This document shows positions 1 through 8,082 of a stretch of 64,000 bases of DNA, piece by piece. The position numbers were made by a program, and so were the translations under genes. The notes under the pieces are model-generated. The model saw nothing but the letters and a program-made list of their open reading frames with translations, made no database searches and was not told where the DNA came from. The DNA is taken from the NCBI RefSeq assembly GCF_900156335.1, contig NZ_FTMZ01000002.1:282293-346292 (forward strand). Direction: 5' to 3'. Position 1 is the stretch's first letter. Each line of letters begins with the position of its first letter. This DNA is from Sphaerotilus natans (GTDB lineage: Bacteria; Pseudomonadota; Gammaproteobacteria; Burkholderiales; Burkholderiaceae_C).

Positions 1-290
1 GCCCGTGGCGCACCCGGGGCGTCGATCAGGTGCGCATCGAGCGCAACCGGCTGATGCGCATCGGCCGGCCTCAGGATGCGGCGCAGGCCGCCGGTGCGCC
101 GACCGGCCATGCGGCGATCGAGGTGCATCGCCACGAGACGCCGCCCGGCGCGGCCGGCATCGGCCGGCTGCACCTCGAGGACAATCGGGTCGAGGACAGC
201 GGCGTGCCGGCGCTGCGGCTGCGCGACGGCCGCCTCGATGCCGGCGCCAGCGGCGCGCGGCTCGACTGCCCGGCCCTCAGTACGCGTTGA
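1..290 (+). CDS. C-terminal end of a right-handed beta-helix protein (partial)
   Basis: This reading frame enters from the left edge and stops at 288-290. The visible 95 residues contain spaced NR-containing turns (RIERNRL and HLEDNRV, then a short ALRLRDG rung) with small and hydrophobic residues between them. That pattern is typical of parallel beta-helix proteins of the pectate lyase, polysaccharide lyase or epimerase type. Position beside an exopolysaccharide operon suggests a polysaccharide-modifying or polysaccharide-degrading enzyme, but the catalytic part is outside the window. The end overlaps the convergent glycosyltransferase gene by 14 bases. The function is inferred from fold-like periodicity only. 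Confidence 0.5.
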   Translation, partial: PWRTRGVDQVRIERNRLMRIGRPQDAAQAAGAPTGHAAIEVHRHETPPGAAGIGRLHLEDNRVEDSGVPALRLRDGRLDAGASGARLDCPALSTR

Positions 291-2496
291 GCACCACGCC
301 GGCGATGTCGGCGCGGGTGCGGCGCAGCCGCTCGACCAGCAGATTCATCGCCCGGGCATCGGTGCGGCCGTTGCGCCCGACCAGCACCGCCTGGCCGCAG
401 GTCGCGGCGATGACACGCGCGTCGGCGCTGTCACGCGCCGGCGGGGTGTCGACGATGACGCGGTCGAACTCGCGCTGCAGCTCGCGCAGCAGCACCGCGA
501 ACAGCGGCTGCTGCAGCAGCTCGAGCGGATTGGGCGGCGGCGCGCCCACCTGCATGACGAACAGCCCCGGCAGTTCGGCCGAACGGTCGAAGGGCCGGGC
601 GGGACGGCGGCCGTTGAGCAGGTCCGCCAGGCTGGCGCGCTCCTTCAGGCCGAAGACGCGGTGCAGCGCCGGTGCGCGCAGATTGCCGTCGACCAGCACG
701 GTGCGCTCGCCGAGCTGGCTGAAGGTGATGGCCAGATTGGCCGCGACATGGGTGCGGCCGTCGCCCCGGTCCGGACTGAGCACCGCCAGCGGCACCCGCG
801 GACCGGCCAGGATGCGGCTGCGCAGCTCGCGAAAGGCCTCGGCCTGGGCACCGTGCGGATCGGTGGCCACCACCAGCCCGCCGGCGCCGAAGCGGCTCAG
901 GTCCAGCGCGCACGGATAGTTGAACTGCATCGACAGCGCCCGCAGCACGTCGGCCTGGCTGGCCAGATCGAGCGCGACCGCCGCCTCGCCGAAGCGCAGT
1001 CCCATGCGCCGCTGCACCACCAGGATGTGGGCGATGTCGCCATCGGACAGCGGCCGCAGCGTGCGCAGCAGCTCGCCGATCGGCCGGGCCGGATGCGCCG
1101 ACACCACCGCCGTGGTCGGTGCAGGCTGCGGCGGCAGCGCCATCGGGTCGGGCCGCGGCTGCCAGGCGGCCAGCACCGCCGGCACGATGTCGGGCTCGGC
1201 CGGTGCCGGCGGCATCGACACGGGGGCGGCGGTGCTGGCGGCGGCGACGGTGGCAGGAGAGGCAGAAGCGTCAGGCATCGGGATCAGGCTCAGGTCGGGG
1301 CGGGAGATCGCGCGCGCGACGGGCTCCGGTGCGGTCGCCGCTGCGGGCTCGCCGTGAAAGGCGGCCCAGGCGCGCTCGACCTCGGCGGCGAAGCGCTCGC
1401 GGAAGCGCTCCGGCGCAAAGTCCTCGGCATGGCGGCGGCAGGTCTCGGGCGCGATCGGCGCGGGCAGCGCCTCGAAGGCCTCGACCGCGGCGATCAGCGC
1501 CTCGGGCGTCTGCGCGTCGAAGAACACGCCGGTGCGCTGCGCCGGGTCGCCGCGGCCGCGCACCGTCTCCAGCGAGCCGCCGCGGCCGTAGGCGATCACC
1601 GGCGTGCCGCAGGCCTGGGCCTCGACCGGGGTGATGCCGAAGTCCTCCTCGGCGGCGAAGACGAAGGCGCGGGCGCGCTGCATGTGGTCGACCAGCGTGG
1701 CGTCGTCCTGGAAGCCCAGCACCGTCACGTTCGGACCGGCGGTGGCGCGCACCTTGTCCATGTCGGGGCCGTCGCCGATGACCACCAGCCGGCGCTGCGG
1801 CATGCGCGCGAAGGCCTCGACGATCATCGGCATGCGCTTGTACGGCACCATGCGCGAGGCGGTCAGGTAGAAGTCCTCCTTGTCGGCGCGCAGCGCGAAG
1901 CGCGCCACGTCCACCGGCGGATGCACCACGCCGGCCTCGCGCCGGTAGACCTTGCGCACCCGCCGGCCGATGAAGGCCGAGTTGGCGACGAAGCGGTCGA
2001 CGCCGGCGGCGGTGCGGCTGTCCCACAGCCGCATGTAGTGCAGCATCGCGCGGGCGAAGGCGCCCTTCAGGCCGCTGTCCATGCCGGACTCGCGCAGGTA
2101 CTGGTGCTGCATGTCCCAGGCGTAGCGGATCGGCGAATGGATGTAGCAGACATGGAGCTGGTCCGGCCCGGTCAGCACGCCCTTGGCCACCGCGTGGCTC
2201 GACGAGACGATCAGGTCGTAGCCCGACAGGTCGTGCTGCTCGACCGCCAGCGGCATCAGCGGCAGGTAGTGGCGAAAGCGCTTGCGCGCGCCCGGCAGGC
2301 GCTGGATGAAGGTGGTGCGCGCGACCCGGCCGCCCAGGAAGCCGCGCTCGCCGGGGCCGAGAAAGTCGACCACCGCATACAGGTCGGCCTGCGGGTAGAT
2401 CTGCAGCAGCTGCTCGACCACCTTCTCGCTGCCGGCATGGTTGACCAGCCATTCGTGGACGATGGCGACGCGCTCGGGGCGGGACGGGGAGAACAT
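277..2496 (-). CDS. GT4 glycosyltransferase fused to an EpsG-type P-loop ATPase
   Basis: The protein has 739 residues. Residues 1-380 form a GT4 glycosyltransferase: an N-terminal Rossmann half (AIVHEWL), then EEDFGITPVEAQACGTPV at about 283-300 carrying the EX7E signature. A Pro/Ala-rich linker covers about 385-470. Residues 470-739 match the EpsG family: a short MshEN-like segment (RPIGELLRTL to about 530), a P-loop SPDRGDGRT (574-582) and Walker B VIVDTPP (680-686). The P-loop has Arg where BY-kinases have Lys, as EpsG proteins do. Walker A' reads DGNLR instead of DADLR, so this module may be inactive. There is no C-terminal tyrosine cluster, only a final Tyr. It is the last gene of the leftward eps operon, 10 bases after the preceding GT4 gene. 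It probably adds a sugar to the repeat unit and may contact the chain-length machinery. Confidence 0.85.
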   Translation of the reverse strand: MFSPSRPERVAIVHEWLVNHAGSEKVVEQLLQIYPQADLYAVVDFLGPGERGFLGGRVARTTFIQRLPGARKRFRHYLPLMPLAVEQHDLSGYDLIVSSSHAVAKGVLTGPDQLHVCYIHSPIRYAWDMQHQYLRESGMDSGLKGAFARAMLHYMRLWDSRTAAGVDRFVANSAFIGRRVRKVYRREAGVVHPPVDVARFALRADKEDFYLTASRMVPYKRMPMIVEAFARMPQRRLVVIGDGPDMDKVRATAGPNVTVLGFQDDATLVDHMQRARAFVFAAEEDFGITPVEAQACGTPVIAYGRGGSLETVRGRGDPAQRTGVFFDAQTPEALIAAVEAFEALPAPIAPETCRRHAEDFAPERFRERFAAEVERAWAAFHGEPAAATAPEPVARAISRPDLSLIPMPDASASPATVAAASTAAPVSMPPAPAEPDIVPAVLAAWQPRPDPMALPPQPAPTTAVVSAHPARPIGELLRTLRPLSDGDIAHILVVQRRMGLRFGEAAVALDLASQADVLRALSMQFNYPCALDLSRFGAGGLVVATDPHGAQAEAFRELRSRILAGPRVPLAVLSPDRGDGRTHVAANLAITFSQLGERTVLVDGNLRAPALHRVFGLKERASLADLLNGRRPARPFDRSAELPGLFVMQVGAPPPNPLELLQQPLFAVLLRELQREFDRVIVDTPPARDSADARVIAATCGQAVLVGRNGRTDARAMNLLVERLRRTRADIAGVVLNAY

Positions 2497-2506
2497 CGAA
2501 GATCCC

Positions 2507-3574
2507 TCAGGCGAAATGCAGGTCCATCAGGTCGGCGAACTCGCGCGCGGCCCGGTCCCAGGTGAAGCCGGCGGCACGCTGGCGGCCGGCCTGGCGCAGC
2601 TCGGCCGCCAGCGCGTCGGAGTCCAGCAGCCGGCGCAGCTGCGCCGCCAGCGTGGCCGGATCGTCCGGGTCGCAGTAGAGCGCGGCGTCGCCGCAGACCT
2701 CGGGCAGCGAGGCGCGGTCGGAGGAGATCACCGGGCAGCCGCAGCACATCGCTTCCAGCGGCGGCAGGCCGAAGCCCTCGTAGAACGAGGGAAAGACGAA
2801 GCAGGCCGCGCCCTCGTAGAGCGCGCGCAGCTGCTGGTCGCTGACATAGCCGGTGCGCTGCAGCCGGCGGTCGTCCAGGTCCAGGCCGCCGGCCTGCGCG
2901 AAGATGCGCGCGTTGCCGCCGCCGGCGGCCACCAGCACGATGCCGGGATCGTCCAGCAGCGCCATCGCCTTCAGCACCGCGGCGAAGTTCTTGTTGTGCG
3001 ACAGGCTGCCGACGGCCAGCACATAGCGCCGGCCCTGCAGGTCCAGGCGCTCGAACACGGTCGGATCGGCGGGCAGGCGCAGGATGTGCTCGCCGCCCTC
3101 GGGCAGCACCTCGATGTCGAGAAAGGGCCGACCGAAATGGCGCACCAGCTCGTCGGCGCTGAAGCGCGACACCGTGGTGACCACCCGCGCGCGGTGCATC
3201 ACCGAGTCCAGCATGACCCGGTACCAGTGGCGGAAGGCGAAGCCGTAGTTGCGCGGATTGGCCACCGCCGCCGCGTCGTGGATCACCACCATCTGGCGCT
3301 GGTGGCGCCAGGGCGCGGTGTTGCACAGATTGACCAGCGGCTCGTCGCCGGCCAGCGCCGGCAGCTCGGTCTGCTCCCAGCGGTGGCCCTGATGGCGGCC
3401 GGCGCGCGCCAGCGCCAGGCCCGGCGGCAGCGGCGTGACCAGCCGGGCATCCTGCGGCACGATCGCACGCGCCTGCGGCAGCAGGCCCAGCCGCGTGCCC
3501 GCGCCCAGCAGCTCGATGGCGAAGCGGTCCACGCCGGTGGCGGGGCGGGTCAGGAAACGGGCGTTGATCAGCAT
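2507..3574 (-). CDS. GT4 family glycosyltransferase
   Basis: The product has 355 residues and is expected to transfer a sugar (often mannose in related proteins) from a nucleotide donor to the lipid-linked repeat unit at the cytoplasmic membrane. The start at MLINARFL is chosen because it gives the usual N-terminal strand of the GT4 fold; the open frame further upstream is a shadow of the GT2 gene. The donor-side half has the typical AVGSLSHNKN strand-loop and the EGFGLPPLEAM signature with its two conserved glutamates. It overlaps the end of the upstream GT2 gene by 7 bases and is followed after 10 bases by the fusion gene, so it is part of one operon. The sugar specificity cannot be told. 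Confidence 0.85.
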   Translation of the reverse strand: MLINARFLTRPATGVDRFAIELLGAGTRLGLLPQARAIVPQDARLVTPLPPGLALARAGRHQGHRWEQTELPALAGDEPLVNLCNTAPWRHQRQMVVIHDAAAVANPRNYGFAFRHWYRVMLDSVMHRARVVTTVSRFSADELVRHFGRPFLDIEVLPEGGEHILRLPADPTVFERLDLQGRRYVLAVGSLSHNKNFAAVLKAMALLDDPGIVLVAAGGGNARIFAQAGGLDLDDRRLQRTGYVSDQQLRALYEGAACFVFPSFYEGFGLPPLEAMCCGCPVISSDRASLPEVCGDAALYCDPDDPATLAAQLRRLLDSDALAAELRQAGRQRAAGFTWDRAAREFADLMDLHFA

Positions 3575-4593
3575 GTCGGTGTTTCCCGGCCGCTCAGGCG
3601 GCGATGCTGGCGGGCCAGCCGGCCCGCCAAAGCGCGCGGCAGCAGCAGCACGCCGGCCATCCAGCCCAGCATCAGCAGACGCTCGCCCAGGCGCAGATCG
3701 GGCCAGCGCAGCACCGCCCGCAGCGCACGGCCGGCCGTGCGTGCGCGCGGCAGCGCCGGATCGGCGGGGCCCAGGCGCAGGCCCATGACCAGGGTGCGCG
3801 CCTCCCAGGGCGCCAGCGCCAGCTCGCGCCGGCGCGGGATCACCAGATGGTCCAGCGCAGCAGCCAGCGCCTGCTTGCCCTGCAGGACACGCCGGCAGGC
3901 CTCCCGCAGCGCGCCGTGGCGGGCCGAGGGCAACCAGTCGTCCGGCCCGGCGCCGCGGTAGGCACCCAGCGGCTGGGGCAGCGAACGCACCACGCCACAG
4001 GCCGGCGCCAGCAGGATCGGCACGGTATCGGCGCCGGCCTGCCAGGGCGACTCGTCCAGCGGCAGCACCCGCGCCAGGAAGTCGCGGTGGAAGACATTGC
4101 CCGAGCATGGCGGCGAGCCATAGGCGCCGAACTCGCGCAGCAGCGCCAGCGCCTGTGCACCCTCGTGCAGCCGGCGCGGCAGCTGGCGGCCCAGCGGCCG
4201 GTCATCCGCATCGACCAGATCGAGGCGAAACTGCAGCTTGCTCACGCCCGGCGCCCAGGCGGCCAGCACCTGCGCGGCCGCCTGCGGATAGAGCCAGTCC
4301 TCCGACTCCAGGAAGAGCAGCAGCTCGCCGCGGGCGGCGGCGAAGCCGGCGTTGATGGCCGCGGCCTGACCCACCCCGCCGAGCGCGATGCAGCGCAGCT
4401 GCGGCGCCATGCGCCGGATCACGCCGAGCGAACCATCGCGCGAGCCGTCGTCGACGACGATGACCTCGACCGCCCCGGGCTGCTCGCGCGCGAGGGTCTG
4501 CGCGCAGGCCGACTCGATCGCATGCGCGACGAAGCGCTCGCGCTGGCGGTTCAGCACGACGATGCTCAGGCGCGGTCGCTGCAGCATGTTCAT
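3568..4593 (-). CDS. GT2 family glycosyltransferase
   Basis: This is a 341-residue GT-A fold enzyme for repeat-unit assembly. The N-terminus shows the standard GT2 strand LSIVVLN and the nucleotide-binding VIVVDDGS motif. The metal-site region reads LESED rather than a classical DXD, which is a tolerated variant in GT2. The C-terminal third has a hydrophobic stretch (GWMAGVLLLP) that may associate with the membrane. The start at MNMLQ overlaps the upstream polymerase gene stop by four bases (ATGA), and a second Met lies two codons later. Donor and acceptor are unknown. Confidence 0.82.
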   Translation of the reverse strand: MNMLQRPRLSIVVLNRQRERFVAHAIESACAQTLAREQPGAVEVIVVDDGSRDGSLGVIRRMAPQLRCIALGGVGQAAAINAGFAAARGELLLFLESEDWLYPQAAAQVLAAWAPGVSKLQFRLDLVDADDRPLGRQLPRRLHEGAQALALLREFGAYGSPPCSGNVFHRDFLARVLPLDESPWQAGADTVPILLAPACGVVRSLPQPLGAYRGAGPDDWLPSARHGALREACRRVLQGKQALAAALDHLVIPRRRELALAPWEARTLVMGLRLGPADPALPRARTAGRALRAVLRWPDLRLGERLLMLGWMAGVLLLPRALAGRLARQHRRLSGRETPTC

Positions 4594-5900
4594 GGCTGGC
4601 GGCCTTCCGGCGTGGACGTGGAGGCTGACGCGGGCGTGGGGACCAGCACCCGCGCCAGCAGCAGCGCCAGCACGATGCCGCAGGTCCAGGTGAAGGCGCG
4701 CGCGGTGCCCAGATAGGGATAGCGGTACATCTCCATGAAGCTGATGAAGAAGATCGGATAGAGCAGCACCCCGGCCAACCGGCCCTCGCGGTAGGCACGG
4801 AAGGCCATGCCGCTGAGCAGGCCGACCGCGCACATGTAGACCACCGCGCCGGTCAGGCCGAGGTCCGACACCACCGCGTACAGGCCGGAGGGGCTGTTGA
4901 ACTCCGGGTCCTGGTAGGTGAACAGGTGCTGCTCGAAGGTGCGCCCGGCATAGCCGGTCAGCGTCGAGAAGGGCTGGCCGAGGCCGAGCGGCGCGCGGTG
5001 CAGCCACTCGAGCGTGAACTCGAAGGTCCAGGTCGGCCAGGCGGAGTTCGCCAGCAGGCTCGCGCCATTGTTCAGCGAGGTGTAGTAGTAGCTGGCGAAG
5101 CGCCCGAGCGCGAACTCCCAGAAGTCCAGCCGGCCCTGGTAGGTGTCGGACGCCCAGGAGCGCGCGTACTCGGCCGCACCGAAGTAGAGGATCACCAGCG
5201 GAATGGCCGCGAACGGCCCGGCCACCCGCAGCAGCGTGCCGGCCGCGCCCGGGCGCGCCGCTGCCCAGCGGCCCACCGCCAGGCCCAACGGCACCAGCGA
5301 CTCGATCAGCGCCAGCCGCTCCGACCAGACATAGACGCGGAAGGCGGTCAGCAGCGCCAGCACGATCGCCAGCCCATGCAGCGCGCGCGGCAGCGGCAGC
5401 GCAGGGCCCTGGCCCGCCGCCCCCGGATCGAGCCGGCGGAACAGGTAGAGCGAGAAGAACACCGGCGTGACATTGGCCAGCGAGGTCAGCCCCGGCGTCA
5501 GCTCGATGCTGTCGCGCTCGGGCTTGTAGGCCCCGCTGAGGATCGCCCACAGCAGCGCCGGGTCGAGCAGGAAATCCCGGAACCAGACCGAGAAGGCCAG
5601 CACCGCCACCAGGCCGATGGCCAGCGCGGCGCGGTCCGCGCCGACGCCCAGCGGGCGCGGCGCGCCGGCACGCGGCTGCAGCTGCGCGCCCAGCGCGCCG
5701 CCCAGCGCCAGCGCCGCCAGCAGCAGGCCGCCGAGCATCAGCCAGCCCAGGTCGAGCACCTGCACGCCGCGGATCGTCAGCGCCGGATGGCGCACCTCGC
5801 CGGCCCAGGCGATCAGGAACATCAGCGGCAGCAGGAAGCCGCAGGCGATGCCCGCCGGCGAGCTCCACCACGGCATCGAGGCGGTGCGGGCTGCCCTCAT
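4590..5900 (-). CDS. Wzy-type exopolysaccharide polymerase (multi-pass membrane protein)
   Basis: The product has 436 residues and roughly ten or more hydrophobic segments (for example GFLLPLMFLIAWAG, LMLGGLLLAALALG and a C-terminal GIVLALLLARVLV). There is a larger hydrophilic loop around the SYYYTSLNNG region. This topology, the Glu/Arg-containing periplasmic loops and the place between flippase and glycosyltransferase genes fit a Wzy-like polymerase that joins lipid-linked repeat units in the periplasm. Sequence conservation in this family is low, so the assignment rests mainly on topology and context. It overlaps both neighbours by four bases (ATGA junctions). Confidence 0.7.
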   Translation of the reverse strand: MRAARTASMPWWSSPAGIACGFLLPLMFLIAWAGEVRHPALTIRGVQVLDLGWLMLGGLLLAALALGGALGAQLQPRAGAPRPLGVGADRAALAIGLVAVLAFSVWFRDFLLDPALLWAILSGAYKPERDSIELTPGLTSLANVTPVFFSLYLFRRLDPGAAGQGPALPLPRALHGLAIVLALLTAFRVYVWSERLALIESLVPLGLAVGRWAAARPGAAGTLLRVAGPFAAIPLVILYFGAAEYARSWASDTYQGRLDFWEFALGRFASYYYTSLNNGASLLANSAWPTWTFEFTLEWLHRAPLGLGQPFSTLTGYAGRTFEQHLFTYQDPEFNSPSGLYAVVSDLGLTGAVVYMCAVGLLSGMAFRAYREGRLAGVLLYPIFFISFMEMYRYPYLGTARAFTWTCGIVLALLLARVLVPTPASASTSTPEGRQP

Positions 5901-7135
5901 CGCGCCCGCCCCGGCCGGCAGCACGCCAGCACCGCGCCCGACAGCAGCAGCACCAGCAGATCGGCGCCCAGCAGGGCCCAGCCGTAGGCGCTTCGCCCCA
6001 CCCACTGTGGCAGCAGCGCCAGCAGCGCGCAGAACAGCAGCGTCGCGGCGGTCTGCACCAGCGCGTAGTGACGCTCCAGCCCGAAGGCGATCAGCGACTG
6101 CTGACCGAACAGCGCCGCCACCGCCTGCAGCGGCACGCTCAGCGCCAGCAGCAGCACCAGCGCCACCGCCAGCGGCTCCTCGCGGTGAAATACATAGCCG
6201 ACGATGTGCGGCGCAGCCAGCATCGCCAGCGCGCCCACCGTCAGGCCGATGGCCAGCATCGCCGCCAGCAGGCGCCGGCCGAAGCGCAGCGCCTCGTCCG
6301 GCGCGCTGGCCGCCAGCCGCGCAAAGCGCACGAAGCCGAACTGCTGCAGCGGCAGCTGCACCGCCTGCCCGGCCATGCGCACCCGCAGCGCCAGGCTGGC
6401 CGCGCCGACGGTGGCGGCGTCCGCCTGCAGGCCCAGCAGCGCGATGCCGCCATTGGTCAGCATCGCGCCGTTGACATTGCCCGAGACGATGGCCGAGGCG
6501 CCGCGCAGCAGCTGCCCGATGCGATCGGCCTCCAGGCCGGCGCGGCGCGCCAGCCCCCGGCGCAGCAGCAGGAACCAGGTCAGCGCGCTGGTGGCCAGCG
6601 ACACCAGCGCGTAGACCGCCAGCGCGCGCTCCATCGTCGCCAGGCGCGGCACCAGCGCCAGCAGCAGCGCGATGCCCAGCAGCCGCACGCCGGTGGTGAC
6701 CAGCAGCAGCAGCCGGGTCTGCTCGAGGGCACGGGCATACCAGCCGGCATCCAGCGCGAAGCCGATCAGATAGGCCAGCGAGGCCAGCATCAGCGCCTCC
6801 TCGCCGGGCGGGCGCAGCAGCAGCAGCAGCGCGCCGCAGCCGCTGGCCACCGTCGCGCACAGCAGCAGCTTGGCGGCGGTGATGTTCCACAGCGTGCGGT
6901 GCGCATGGTCGGCATCGTCGCGACGGCGCGCGACCTCGCGGGTGCCGTACCAGTCGAAGCCGAACTCGATGATCATGCCCAGGAAGCCCCCCAGCGCCGC
7001 GTAGAAGGACACCACGCCGTAGTCGTGCATGCCCAGCGTGCGCCCGCACACCACCGCGAACACCAGCGGAAAGGCGAAGGTGGCGATCTGGGTCAGCGTC
7101 AGCTCGAGCAGCTGCAGGCGCACCGGCACAGGCAC
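5897..7135 (-). CDS. Wzx-type oligosaccharide flippase
   Basis: This is a 412-residue polytopic membrane protein of the MOP/polysaccharide transport family, expected to flip undecaprenyl-linked repeat units across the inner membrane. The N-terminal part shows the family features: a first helix IATFAFPLVFAVV, then GMHDYGVVSFYAALGG and GFDWYGTREVAR. About twelve hydrophobic helices can be counted. No ATG is available near the beginning; a GTG at 7135, two bases after the epsG stop, was chosen. A GTG four codons later or the CTG overlapping the stop are alternatives. It overlaps the polymerase start by four bases. Confidence 0.8.
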   Translation of the reverse strand: MPVPVRLQLLELTLTQIATFAFPLVFAVVCGRTLGMHDYGVVSFYAALGGFLGMIIEFGFDWYGTREVARRRDDADHAHRTLWNITAAKLLLCATVASGCGALLLLLRPPGEEALMLASLAYLIGFALDAGWYARALEQTRLLLLVTTGVRLLGIALLLALVPRLATMERALAVYALVSLATSALTWFLLLRRGLARRAGLEADRIGQLLRGASAIVSGNVNGAMLTNGGIALLGLQADAATVGAASLALRVRMAGQAVQLPLQQFGFVRFARLAASAPDEALRFGRRLLAAMLAIGLTVGALAMLAAPHIVGYVFHREEPLAVALVLLLALSVPLQAVAALFGQQSLIAFGLERHYALVQTAATLLFCALLALLPQWVGRSAYGWALLGADLLVLLLSGAVLACCRPGRAR

Positions 7136-7137
7136 CG

Positions 7138-8082
7138 TCAGTCCCCGCGCATCACCACGCCGGCCAGGTCGACCGACTCGCGTCGCAGCGACTCGACCAG
7201 CGCGCCCAGCTCGGCGGCACGGGCGTGATGGCGCCGCGCCAGCACCAGCGCCTCGCCGCAGGCCGCAGCGATCACCCGGGCGTCGGCGCCATCGGTCGCG
7301 GCCGGGGTGTCGACGATGACCCGATCGAAGCGGGTCGCCAGATTGCGCAGCAGCGCGGCGAAGCGGCCGCGCTCGAGCAGCTCGAGCGGATTGGGCGGCG
7401 GCGCGCCGACCGGCAGCAGCGCCAGGCAGGGCAGCACGTCGATGCGCTGCGGCTCGGGCTGCCGCGCCGGGTCGGCCAGCAGCACGCTCAGCCCGGGCCG
7501 GTCCGGCCGGTCGGCCAGGCCGAACAGCCGGTGCAGCCGCGGCGCACGCAGGTCGGCATCGACCAGCACCGTGCGCTCGCCCAGCTGGCTGAAGGCGGCC
7601 GCCAGGTTGGCGGCGGCGTGGCTGCGGCCATCGCCCCGGCGCGGACTGACGATCGCCAGCACCCGGCCGGGCGGATGCGCACGGGCCGACCCCGGCCCCG
7701 GCCCCGGCATCGGCGCCGGCACCCGCAGCATCAGCTGCGCGCGCAGGTCGCGCCACAGCTCGGCGGCCGGTCCGTGCGGATCGGCGGCAACGCTCAGCTC
7801 GGCCAGATGGGGATGCGCCGCCACATCGACACAGGCATAGCCGAACTGGCGCGCCAGCGCCTGCTGCAGCTGGGCGGGCTGCACCAGCCCGAGCTGCAGC
7901 GCCGCCTCGCCGAAGCGCAGCTCGCGCTCGGCCTGCAGCGCGACGATGCGGGCGATGTCGGCGTCGCCCAGCGGGCAGACGTCGCGCAGCAGCTCGCCCA
8001 ATGGCCGCTCGCCCGGCGGCACCGCCACCTGCAGCAGCTGATCATGTCCGTCGCGCGGGCTCATCGGCCGACCTGCCGTCAT
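7138..8082 (-). CDS. epsG: EpsG-family chain-length P-loop ATPase
   Basis: This 314-residue cytoplasmic protein resembles the ATPase half of bacterial tyrosine kinases that work with Wzz-like co-polymerases. Residues 25-85 form a small MshEN-like segment (GERPLGELLRDV). The P-loop is SPRRGDGRS (146-154), Walker A' is VLVDADLRAP (172-181) and Walker B is VIVDTPA (255-261). The P-loop Arg in place of Lys is usual for EpsG proteins of betaproteobacteria. No tyrosine-rich tail is present, so autophosphorylation of the usual kind is doubtful. It overlaps epsF by four bases, as expected for a partner pair that controls polymer length. Confidence 0.85.
   Translation of the reverse strand: MTAGRPMSPRDGHDQLLQVAVPPGERPLGELLRDVCPLGDADIARIVALQAERELRFGEAALQLGLVQPAQLQQALARQFGYACVDVAAHPHLAELSVAADPHGPAAELWRDLRAQLMLRVPAPMPGPGPGSARAHPPGRVLAIVSPRRGDGRSHAAANLAAAFSQLGERTVLVDADLRAPRLHRLFGLADRPDRPGLSVLLADPARQPEPQRIDVLPCLALLPVGAPPPNPLELLERGRFAALLRNLATRFDRVIVDTPAATDGADARVIAAACGEALVLARRHHARAAELGALVESLRRESVDLAGVVMRGD

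Noticed and set aside
146..2000. Arg instead of Lys in the P-loop of both EpsG modules as a novel inactivation
   Set aside because: The GDGR/GEGR type P-loop is, as far as I know, common in the EpsG family, so only the DGN change in the fused copy was reported.
76..2565. Very long open frames antisense to the eps genes, such as an 829-residue frame on the plus strand
   Set aside because: They arise from high GC content; they have Arg/His/Gln-rich sequence with no domain motifs, while the minus-strand frames carry clear family motifs.
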